From an uncultured Paracoccaceae bacterium (lineage in GTDB: Bacteria; Pseudomonadota; Alphaproteobacteria; Rhodobacterales; Rhodobacteraceae): a DNA stretch of 64,000 bases. The notes under the pieces were generated by a model. The model made no database searches and was not told the DNA's origin. It saw only the letters and a list, made by a program, of their open reading frames with translations. The position numbers and the translations under genes are program-made. Below, in pieces: positions 54,053-61,838 of this stretch (position 1 is the stretch's first letter; every line of letters begins with the position of its first letter). Location of the stretch: NCBI GenBank assembly GCA_947500135.1, contig CANMQX010000003.1, forward strand, positions 434,001-498,000. Reading direction: 5' to 3'.

Positions 54053-56433
54053 CCCGTGCCACGCTTCAGGCCTTGCTGTCGCATTGGTGGCGCAACCCGC
54101 TGCAATTATTCACATTGCTGGCAGGGCTGGCATTGGCAACAGCGTTGTGGTCCGGGGTGCAGGCCGTCAATGCAGAGGCGCGCGCCAGTTATGATGCCGC
54201 CGCTGCCGCCTTGGGCGAGGGGCAATATGACAGGTTGCTGCGCCGTGATGGGCAGCCGATGGATCAGGCGACTTACATTACCCTGCGTCGTGCAGGTTGG
54301 CTGGTTAGCCCGGTGGTGCAGGGGCGGTTGAATGATGTGCGCATCATCGGGATCGACCCGCTGACAGCCCCGGGTGATATCGGCCCTGTCGCCATTGGCG
54401 AGGATGCGGATGTCGTCGGTTTTCTGACTGGCGCGGGACAGTTATTTGCCAATGCCGAAACCGCACAACGACTAACCGGCCAGCAGGTCATTATCACACC
54501 CGAGGCCGCGCCCGGCACCGCGATCACAGATATCGGCGTCGCCCAGCGACTGTTGGGCAAGCAAGGGCAGATTGATAGCCTGATTATTGCGCCGGCCCAG
54601 CCACGATCGCAGCCACCATTGGAGGATATCGCCCCGCAATTGCTGCGCCGCGCAGCACAGGGCGGGTCCGATATCGGGCGATTGACGGACAGTTTTCATT
54701 TGAACCTGACCGCCTTTGGATTGTTATCCTTTGCGGTTGGTATCTTTATCGTACATGGGGCTATTGGGCTGGCCTTTGAACAGCGGCGTCCAGTCGTGCG
54801 GACGCTGCGTGCGCTGGGATTGCCATTGCGGCGTTTGATCATCCTGATGGGGGCGGAACTGGTGTTGTTTGCGCTGTTTGCCGGGGCGATTGGTGTGGCG
54901 CTGGGTTATGTGATTGCCGCCCTTTTGTTGCCGGATGTCGCCGCGACCCTGCGCGGGCTTTACGGGGCGGATGTGTCCGGTACTTTGCAATTGCGTCCCG
55001 TCTGGTGGCTGTCGGGTTTGTCCATCGCGCTGGGCGGCACGGCGCTGGCGGCAAGTGGCGCGCTTTACAGATTGTCTAAGATGCCGCTTTTGGCGGCCGC
55101 ACAGCCACGGGCGCTGGCCATGGCTGCTGGCCGGAATGCGGTAATACAGGGGGCTGGCGCTGCCGTGCTTTTGGCTGTGGCGGTGGTGCTGATGTTCACG
55201 GCCCAAGGTTTGATTGGCGGTTTCAGCTTGCTTGCGGCACTGTTGATCGGGGCGGCGCTGGCTTTGCCCCTGATCCTTGACCGGGTGTTGGCGGCCTGTA
55301 GCGGCCTTGCCAGATCGGTGACCGCGCAATGGTTCTGGTCGGACACCCGGCAGCAATTGCCCGGGCTGTCATTGGCCCTGATGGCGTTGCTATTGGCGAT
55401 GGCCGCTAATGTGGGCGTTTCAACGATGGTGTCCAGTTTCCGCCTGACATTTGTTGAATTTCTGGATCAACGGCTGTCATCGGAACTGTATGTCAGTACC
55501 GAGGATGCGACCCAATCCCAGATGCTGACCGCCTTTGCTGTCCCGCGGGTCGATGCGATCTTGCCCATTCAGTTTGCCGACACGGAAATCGCCGGGCAGC
55601 CCACCGAAGTTTACGGTGCGCGTGATCATCACACCTATCGCGATAACTGGATTTTCCTGCAAAATAGTGCGGCACCTTGGGACACAACATTTGGCGGGCA
55701 AACCATCCTGATCAATGAACAACTGGCCCGTCGGGGTGGATTGGGCATTGGCGATCAGGTTCAGTTGCAGGATCAAGTTTTTTTGATTGCGGGCATCTAT
55801 GGCGATTATGGCAACCCGATTGGTCAGGCTGTTATCAGCGAGGCGCAATTCGCCGGGCTCTATCCGGGGATTACGGCACAACGGTTTGGGCTACGGCTGG
55901 ACCCGGATCACGTGCCCGGTTTCGTAGCTGCGTTGGAGGCAGAGGCAGGCATCCCCGCCACCCAGACCGTCGATCAGGCGCGGATCAAGGCGATATCACT
56001 ACAGGTTTTTGAGCGCACCTTTACCGTAACAACGGCGTTGAACATCCTGACGCTGGCGGTGGCGGGTTTCGCGATTTTGATGAGCTTGCTGACGCTGGCC
56101 ACGATGCGTGTTCCGCAACTGGCCCCGGCATGGGCGATGGGGATGACGCGCGGTCAATTGGGCAAGTTGGAGCTGTTGCGCGCGGTGCTTTTGGCGGTGC
56201 TGACGGCGATGGTGGCACTCCCTCTTGGTCTGGCCTTGGCCTGGGCGCTGCTGGCAGTCGTCAATGTCGCGGCCTTTGGCTGGGAGTTGCCAATGTACTT
56301 GTTCCCCGGTGACTATGCCCGCCTTGGTATCTTTGCGTTGCTTGCTGCCGCCCTTGCGGCGCTGTGGCCCGCAAAGCGGCTGGCGCGCACGCCGCCTGCG
56401 GATTTGCTGAAGGTGTTTTCGAATGAGCGATAA
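54049..56433 (+). CDS. ABC transporter permease (FtsX-like, AttF/G-type)
   Basis: A 794-residue inner-membrane protein. It has the FtsX-type layout twice: an N-terminal helix, a periplasmic region (about 50-210), three helices (about 220-325), another TM set and a second periplasmic block, then three C-terminal helices (about 660-780). It thus appears to be the fusion of two permease units, which are separate in LolC/LolE or AttF/AttG. It pumps or releases envelope molecules using the ATPase upstream. Substrate unknown. Confidence 0.9.
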   Translation: MTRATLQALLSHWWRNPLQLFTLLAGLALATALWSGVQAVNAEARASYDAAAAALGEGQYDRLLRRDGQPMDQATYITLRRAGWLVSPVVQGRLNDVRIIGIDPLTAPGDIGPVAIGEDADVVGFLTGAGQLFANAETAQRLTGQQVIITPEAAPGTAITDIGVAQRLLGKQGQIDSLIIAPAQPRSQPPLEDIAPQLLRRAAQGGSDIGRLTDSFHLNLTAFGLLSFAVGIFIVHGAIGLAFEQRRPVVRTLRALGLPLRRLIILMGAELVLFALFAGAIGVALGYVIAALLLPDVAATLRGLYGADVSGTLQLRPVWWLSGLSIALGGTALAASGALYRLSKMPLLAAAQPRALAMAAGRNAVIQGAGAAVLLAVAVVLMFTAQGLIGGFSLLAALLIGAALALPLILDRVLAACSGLARSVTAQWFWSDTRQQLPGLSLALMALLLAMAANVGVSTMVSSFRLTFVEFLDQRLSSELYVSTEDATQSQMLTAFAVPRVDAILPIQFADTEIAGQPTEVYGARDHHTYRDNWIFLQNSAAPWDTTFGGQTILINEQLARRGGLGIGDQVQLQDQVFLIAGIYGDYGNPIGQAVISEAQFAGLYPGITAQRFGLRLDPDHVPGFVAALEAEAGIPATQTVDQARIKAISLQVFERTFTVTTALNILTLAVAGFAILMSLLTLATMRVPQLAPAWAMGMTRGQLGKLELLRAVLLAVLTAMVALPLGLALAWALLAVVNVAAFGWELPMYLFPGDYARLGIFALLAAALAALWPAKRLARTPPADLLKVFSNER

Positions 56434-57490
56434 GATGGTGCAGGGGGTTGTCGGGCGGATTATTGCTTTGGTGTTCTTGTGGTTTTTGCCTTTACAGGTC
56501 GCCGCCCAGGGGTTTGCGGGCCTTGGCACTGATGCCGAAGGCTTTGCCATTCCAACCCCTGAGCCAAGTTTTGAATTTCCGGCAGATCACGGCCCCCACC
56601 CGGAATACCGCATCGAATGGTGGTATCTGACCGCCAATCTGACAGCGGAGGATGGCACGCCCTACGGGCTGCAATGGACCTTGTTCCGTTCGGCTCTTGC
56701 GCCCGAAGCTGGCGAAGGCTGGACCGCCCCGCAACTGTGGATGGGGCATGCGGCGGTTACCACGCCGGACCGGCACCATGTCAGCGAACGGCTGGCGCGC
56801 GGCGGGATCGGGCAGGCGGGGGTAATCGCGGAACCGTTCAGCGCATGGATTGACGACTGGGAGCTGCAAGGCGACTGGGACACCCTGCAAATGACCGCAA
56901 GTGGGGCTGATTTCAGCTATGATATGGCGCTGACCGCCCAAGGCCCGCTGATCTTTCATGGGCAGGATGGGTATTCGGTGAAATCCGCTGCCGGGCAGGC
57001 ATCTTACTATTATTCGCAACCTTTCTTCGACATCGCGGGCACGTTGCAGTTGCCACAAGGTGACGTTGCGGTGACCGGAACAGCCTGGCTTGACCGGGAA
57101 TGGTCGTCGCAGCCGCTTTCGGATGATCAGACGGGCTGGGATTGGTTTTCGCTTTCTTTTGATGGTGGGCACAAACTGATGGGGTTTCGGCTGCAACAGA
57201 CCGATGGGCAGAATTATACTTCGGCCACATGGATCACGCCGGATGGGCGAACGACCGCCTTTCCTGACGGGGCGTTCAGCGCCGAACCGCTGATCACGCA
57301 TCAAACGGTTGGGGGTGAGGTCCCGATCCGGTGGCAGGTGCGCTTGCCAGCCAAGGATGTCGATGTCACGGTCAGCGCAATGAACCCGAATGCATGGATG
57401 ACCACATCAATCCCCTATTGGGAAGGACCCGTGACAGTGATAGGCAGTCATATGGGAATGGGTTATCTGGAAATGACTGGGTATGAATAA
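56423..57490 (+). CDS. AttH-like secreted lipocalin/CrtC-domain protein
   Basis: A 355-residue exported protein (COG5621 type) with a signal peptide (about residues 1-27, ending LPLQVAAQG). It has the repeated beta-barrel signatures of the hydroxyneurosporene-dehydratase/AttH family: EYRIEWWYLTANLTAEDGTPYG and GTAWLDREWSSQPLSDDQTGW. Despite similarity to carotenoid hydratase CrtC, AttH proteins go with the AttEFG ABC permeases and no pigment genes are here. It overlaps the permease by 11 bp. Confidence 0.88.
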   Translation: MSDKMVQGVVGRIIALVFLWFLPLQVAAQGFAGLGTDAEGFAIPTPEPSFEFPADHGPHPEYRIEWWYLTANLTAEDGTPYGLQWTLFRSALAPEAGEGWTAPQLWMGHAAVTTPDRHHVSERLARGGIGQAGVIAEPFSAWIDDWELQGDWDTLQMTASGADFSYDMALTAQGPLIFHGQDGYSVKSAAGQASYYYSQPFFDIAGTLQLPQGDVAVTGTAWLDREWSSQPLSDDQTGWDWFSLSFDGGHKLMGFRLQQTDGQNYTSATWITPDGRTTAFPDGAFSAEPLITHQTVGGEVPIRWQVRLPAKDVDVTVSAMNPNAWMTTSIPYWEGPVTVIGSHMGMGYLEMTGYE

Positions 57491-58040
57491 GCGTGTCGAA
57501 ACACTGAATGGACTGCGTGAGGAGGTTTGGGATTGCGTGGTCCAAGGGGTCACCGACCCTGATCATCCTGCCCGGACACCGACATTTGCAACCGTATCAC
57601 CGAAAAACTGGCCGGAGGCGCGGAGCGTCGTCTTGCGCGCGGTTGATATGGATGCCGCCACCATCGCGGTGCATACTGACCTGCATTCTGACAAGATCCG
57701 CAGCCTGCAAAATACACCTCGCGCCGCCGCCCATATCTGGGACCCTGTGCGCAAGTTGCAGGTCCGGTTGAACATGCATGTCGAAATCGCCTCTGGCGAT
57801 GACGTGCGGGTGATCTGGGACCGGGTGCCGGATCACAGCAAACAAAGCTATGGGGTGACCCCACCGCCGGGCCAGCCGATCAAATCAGCGCTGGCTTATG
57901 TGAAAGAACCGAGCCCCGATACATTTGCCGTTCTGCATTGTGAAGTTCTGACAATTGATGCGGTGCATCTGGGCGAAGAACACCGGCGGGCGATTTATTC
58001 ACGATCTGACGATTGGATGGGGCACTGGCTTTCGCCGTGA
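57483..58040 (+). CDS. Pyridoxamine 5'-phosphate oxidase-like flavoprotein
   Basis: A 185-residue protein with the PNPOx split-barrel: FATVSPKNWPEARSVVLRAVDMDAATIAVHTDLHSDKIRSL (FMN phosphate and Arg/Lys contacts) and AAAHIWDPVRKLQVRLNM. True PdxH is longer and carries a C-terminal pyridoxal-binding block not seen here. It is probably an FMN oxidoreductase or binding protein. The start overlaps the AttH stop by 8 bp. Confidence 0.9.
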   Translation: MNKRVETLNGLREEVWDCVVQGVTDPDHPARTPTFATVSPKNWPEARSVVLRAVDMDAATIAVHTDLHSDKIRSLQNTPRAAAHIWDPVRKLQVRLNMHVEIASGDDVRVIWDRVPDHSKQSYGVTPPPGQPIKSALAYVKEPSPDTFAVLHCEVLTIDAVHLGEEHRRAIYSRSDDWMGHWLSP

Positions 58041-58065
58041 CAGCTGACCCGCTAGAACACATGCC

Positions 58066-60162
58066 ATGAATACACTTCCTCTGACCCGCGACCTTGTGCT
58101 GATCGGCGGTGGCCATACCCACGCGCTGGTCCTGCGCAAATGGGGGATGAACCCGCTGCCTGGTGTGCGCGTCAGTGTGATCAACCCCGGCCCGACAGCC
58201 CCCTATTCTGGGATGCTGCCGGGATTTGTGGCCGGGCACTATACGCGGGACGAGTTGGATATCGATCTGGTCAGGCTGGCACGGTTTGCGGGCGCGCGGC
58301 TGATCAATGGTTATGCCACGGCGATTAACCGAGATGCGCAGACGATCACCGTCGCAGGGCGCCCGCCCATCGGCTATGATGTGGCGGCGATTGATGTGGG
58401 CATCACCTCAACCATGCCAGAGTTGCAGGGGTTCAGCGCCCATGCGATCCCGGCCAAACCGCTTGGCAATTTTGCCTCGCGATGGGATGCGTTTCGGGCA
58501 TCTGCCGACAACCCCGACATCGCCATCATCGGTGGTGGTGTTGCAGGCGCGGAACTGGCGATGGCCATGGCACATGCCCTGCGGCGCAGAAACCCCAAGG
58601 TCAAGCTGATCGACCGCTCGCGGGTGCTAACCGCATTGGGTTACAAGGCGCGGCAGAAAATGTTGGCAGCCCTTGATAGCGCGCAGATCGAGATCATCGA
58701 AGATGCTGAAGTGTCAGAGGTGTTCCCCGAAGGCATTGTGCTGACCGACGGGCGCACCATCCGCAGCGATTTTACGACAGGTGCCGCAGGGGCGAAACCG
58801 CATGACTGGATCGGCACAACCGGTCTGGATCTGCATGACGGTTTCATCACGGTTGATGCCCACCTACAATCCAGCGATCCGGCGATTTTTGCCGTGGGTG
58901 ACTGCGCCCATCTGAGCCATGACCCACGCCCCAAGGCCGGTGTCTATGCCGTGCGCGAAGCGCCGGTTTTGTTCGACAATCTGCGTGCGGTGCTGTCGGG
59001 CGGCCAAATGAGCGCGTACAAACCGCAACGCGATTACCTCAAGCTGATTTCTCTGGGCGGGAAATCCGCACTGGCGGAAAAGTTCGGCACCGCGCGTGCT
59101 GGTGGGCTGCTATGGAAGCTTAAGGATCATATCGACCGTACTTTCATGAACCAGTTTGACGATCTGCGCATGATGGAAGCGGCCAAGCCGCCCCGGACCG
59201 CCGCATTGGGCATGGCAGAGGCGTTGGGCGACAAACCGCTTTGCGGTGGTTGCGGGGCCAAGGTCGGGCGGGTCGCATTGCAGCATATCCTGACTGATAC
59301 ATTTGGCGATGATGCAGCCTTGATCCAACCGGGTCAGGTGATGACCACCGATCATCTGCGCGCCATGATTGACGACCCAGTGCTGATGACCCGGATCACG
59401 GCCATTCACGCGCTGGGCGATATCTGGGCGATGGGCGCGCAGGCCCAAGCGGCGACTGCACAGATCATCCTGCCGCGCATGTCAGCGCCCTTGCAGGAAC
59501 GGACCCTGCGGGAAATCATGACGACTGCCGAACAGGTGATGGATGCAACAGGGGCAAAGATCATTGGTGGGCACACATCGCTTGGCGCTGAGCTGACAAT
59601 CGGTTTTACCATCACCGGGCTTGTCGAAAAGCCGATCACGCAGGACGGGGCGCGCCCCGGCGACATGCTGATCCTGACCAAACCCTTGGGCAGCGGCACG
59701 ATCATGGCAGCTGAAATGCAGGGCAAGGCGCGCGGCGCTGATGTGATTGCCTGTTTGGCACTTATGACAGTGGCGCAGGATGCGGCGTCCAGGATCCTTG
59801 GTCATGCGACGGCGATGACAGATATCACCGGTTTCGGCCTTGCCGGTCATCTGCGCGGCATCTGTGATGCATCTGGCGTGGGGGCCAAGTTGGATGTCGG
59901 GTCGATCCCCTTAATGGATGGAGCGGCAGAGCTTTCTGCACAGGGCATCCGGTCTAGCCTTTTCGCCGATAATCAGGACGGGGCAGGTATGGTCGCAGGG
60001 CCGGGGCATGATCTGCTGTTTGATCCGCAAACGACTGGTGGATTGCTGGCGGCGGTCCCAGCTGATGCGGCGGAAAAGACCCTGCGTGAATTGCGGGATG
60101 CGGGTTATCCAGCGGCGATTATTGGCATGATCATCGCCGGAGGTGAGATCAATGCAAGTTGA
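58066..60162 (+). CDS. selD: Selenide, water dikinase fused to an NADH-dehydrogenase-like flavoprotein
   Basis: A 698-residue fusion. The N-terminal half (about 1-370) is an FAD/NAD fold: VLIGGGHTHALVLRKWGM, IAIIGGGVAGAELAMAMAHAL and FAVGDCAHLSH, like NDH-2 enzymes. The C-terminal half (about 385-698) is SelD, which makes selenophosphate from selenide and ATP. It has the active-site Cys pair C393/C396 in LCGGCGAKVGR (normal Cys, not selenocysteine codons), then GFGLAGHLRGIC and FDPQTTGGLLAAV. Flavo-SelD fusions are known in some bacteria and algae. SelA and SelB are not in this window. Its likely consumer, mnmH, is 0.5 kb downstream on the opposite strand. Confidence 0.95.
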   Translation: MNTLPLTRDLVLIGGGHTHALVLRKWGMNPLPGVRVSVINPGPTAPYSGMLPGFVAGHYTRDELDIDLVRLARFAGARLINGYATAINRDAQTITVAGRPPIGYDVAAIDVGITSTMPELQGFSAHAIPAKPLGNFASRWDAFRASADNPDIAIIGGGVAGAELAMAMAHALRRRNPKVKLIDRSRVLTALGYKARQKMLAALDSAQIEIIEDAEVSEVFPEGIVLTDGRTIRSDFTTGAAGAKPHDWIGTTGLDLHDGFITVDAHLQSSDPAIFAVGDCAHLSHDPRPKAGVYAVREAPVLFDNLRAVLSGGQMSAYKPQRDYLKLISLGGKSALAEKFGTARAGGLLWKLKDHIDRTFMNQFDDLRMMEAAKPPRTAALGMAEALGDKPLCGGCGAKVGRVALQHILTDTFGDDAALIQPGQVMTTDHLRAMIDDPVLMTRITAIHALGDIWAMGAQAQAATAQIILPRMSAPLQERTLREIMTTAEQVMDATGAKIIGGHTSLGAELTIGFTITGLVEKPITQDGARPGDMLILTKPLGSGTIMAAEMQGKARGADVIACLALMTVAQDAASRILGHATAMTDITGFGLAGHLRGICDASGVGAKLDVGSIPLMDGAAELSAQGIRSSLFADNQDGAGMVAGPGHDLLFDPQTTGGLLAAVPADAAEKTLRELRDAGYPAAIIGMIIAGGEINAS

Positions 60163-60174
60163 CCATGGCGAAAA

Positions 60175-60244
60175 CCTGTCCCGGGCTTGACCCGAGACCT
60201 CTGACAAGATTGTGCTGGAGGTCCCGGGTCAAGCCCGGGACGGG
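60175..60244. repeat. Paired extragenic palindromes forming a long hairpin
   Basis: Two 27-base units in opposite orientation (60175-60201 and 60218-60244) match except for two positions and enclose a 16-base loop. Each unit has the CCCGGGCTTGACCCG core and CCTC edge of the family seen at 963-983 and 1846-1903. The pair lies between convergent selD and the GFA gene, so it could also stop transcription, but no U-run follows. Confidence 0.8.
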
Positions 60245-60273
60245 CAGGGCAAATCACAAATGTTCAGATCATA

Positions 60274-60675
60274 TCAACTGCCAAAAGCACCAGGATGCTG
60301 TTTGCCCGCATCACCGATCTGATCCCAGGCGGCTTTGGACTCCACAAAAATATGATGTGCGACGGCCAGATCATCGCCACCTTCTGCAATCAAACCGGCT
60401 GGCACGAACATCCGCTCGGGGTCATTCGGGCCGGGCAAGGCGGATCCGCATGTGCCGCAAAAATGCGCCTGCCAATCGGCATCCGGCTTGTCCCAAAGGC
60501 GGATTTGATCGGCACCGCGCACCCACCGAAACGCCGCATTGGGAACGACCACAACGGCCACACCATGCGCCCCGCTGTAACGACGACAGATCGAACAATG
60601 GCAGACATAGACATCCGCCAAGGGCACATCGATTTCAAACGCAACCGCGCCGCAATTACACACACCTTTGGCCAT
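60274..60675 (-). CDS. GFA (glutathione-dependent formaldehyde-activating)-family protein
   Basis: A 133-residue zinc protein. The Zn/Cys motifs are at the start (KGVCNCGAVAFEI), then VYVCHCSICRRYSGA and HFCGTCGSALPG, the typical CxC, CxCxxC and CxxC sets. Real Gfa links formaldehyde to glutathione, but most family members have no proven activity. It begins three bases after the mnmH stop in the same direction, so it may be co-transcribed. Confidence 0.9.
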   Translation of the reverse strand: MAKGVCNCGAVAFEIDVPLADVYVCHCSICRRYSGAHGVAVVVVPNAAFRWVRGADQIRLWDKPDADWQAHFCGTCGSALPGPNDPERMFVPAGLIAEGGDDLAVAHHIFVESKAAWDQIGDAGKQHPGAFGS

Positions 60676-60678
60676 GGC

Positions 60679-61728
60679 TCACCTCTTGATGGCGGCCGCA
60701 ACTGCATCGGCGGCCCGCGCAAGCCCATCCTGATCCAAAGCCTTTGCCGCGACAACCGCCAGCGTGGCGCGTTCATGAATGCGGCGGGACTTGGTGTAGG
60801 CAGGGTCGTAATGATCCACCATGAGCGCTGTGGATAGGTCCTCCAACGCGCCTTGGCGGGACAATGTAATCCAATGTTCAACGACCGCGTGGCCGCGCAA
60901 ACGCCGCAGCGGGGCAAGGCGTTGGGCAACCATATCGGGGTCGGCGATCACGTCGCGATAGGCCTGCGCCAGATAGGCGGCGCGGGCGGGCAGGGGTACA
61001 TCGATCACAACAGATGGGGCCGTCAACATCGCCCGCCACAGTGATGGAGGCAGGGTCAGCCGGCCGATCTTGTTGCTTTCAGCCTCGACCACCACAGGGC
61101 GCGCCGGGTCCAGATCGTACAGGGTGCAGGCCAGCCCGGTTTCAAACGCGCGCTGGGATGGCTGGCCACCGGGCATCGCGCCCAGCAACGACCCGCGATG
61201 ACAGGCCAGTCCTTCAAGATCCAGCACCTGCACGCCACGGTCGGCCAGCATTGGCAGCAGGGCGGTCTTGGCCGTGCCGGTATTGCCGTCCAGCAGGATC
61301 AGATCATGCGGCAGCGGATTGTCATACAGGGCGCGGTTCACGCGGCGGCGATAAGTCTGATAACCGCCCTTGATGGTGTCCGCCCGCCAACCAATCTCGG
61401 TCAGCAGCGTCGCAAATACGCCCGAGCGTTGACCGCCCCGCCAGCAATAAACCAGCGGACGCCAACCGCCATCCATATCGGCCAGCGGACCGTTCAGATG
61501 ATCGGCCACATTTCGGATGACCATCGCGGCCCCCAGCTTGCGGGCATCAAACGGGCTGACTTGCTTGTAGATCGTGCCAACCTGGGCGCGTTGGGCGTTG
61601 TCGAGCGCGGGCAGATTGATCGCGCCTGGCACATGATCTTCGGCAAATTCGGCCGGGGACCGGACGTCAATCACGGTATCAAACCCATGGCCTAACAGGG
61701 CACCCAAACTATCAAATTCACGCGGCAT
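60679..61728 (-). CDS. mnmH: tRNA 2-selenouridine synthase
   Basis: A 349-residue enzyme (SelU/YbbB). It replaces sulfur of the wobble 2-thiouridine by selenium from selenophosphate. The N-terminal rhodanese domain has DVRSPAEFAEDHVPGAINLP and the catalytic Cys in PLVYCWRGGQRSG. The C-terminal P-loop domain has LLDGNTGTAKTALLP. The ATG at 61728 gives the family opening MPREFDSLG; an upstream ATG at 61815 adds 29 Arg-rich residues unlike it. Its position beside selD joins producer and consumer of selenophosphate. Confidence 0.93.
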   Translation of the reverse strand: MPREFDSLGALLGHGFDTVIDVRSPAEFAEDHVPGAINLPALDNAQRAQVGTIYKQVSPFDARKLGAAMVIRNVADHLNGPLADMDGGWRPLVYCWRGGQRSGVFATLLTEIGWRADTIKGGYQTYRRRVNRALYDNPLPHDLILLDGNTGTAKTALLPMLADRGVQVLDLEGLACHRGSLLGAMPGGQPSQRAFETGLACTLYDLDPARPVVVEAESNKIGRLTLPPSLWRAMLTAPSVVIDVPLPARAAYLAQAYRDVIADPDMVAQRLAPLRRLRGHAVVEHWITLSRQGALEDLSTALMVDHYDPAYTKSRRIHERATLAVVAAKALDQDGLARAADAVAAAIKR

Positions 61729-61838
61729 GGGGCGGGGATAGTGGGCGTAGCGACAAGACACAAGTCGCGTGCAAAAGTTGCGCGAACGGGATTTCCCGCG
61801 TAGCGTGTGAAGCATTCAGTTTTCGAGTGCATATTTCA

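Noticed and set aside
59242..59253. Possible selenocysteine at the SelD active site
   Set aside because: Both codons (positions 59242 and 59251) are TGC, so the protein uses normal Cys; no in-frame TGA is involved.
60159..60689. A plus-strand frame passing the REP-like hairpin and the GFA gene
   Set aside because: Arg/His/Pro-rich translation, starts inside the selD end, and the GFA Cys motifs are on the minus strand.
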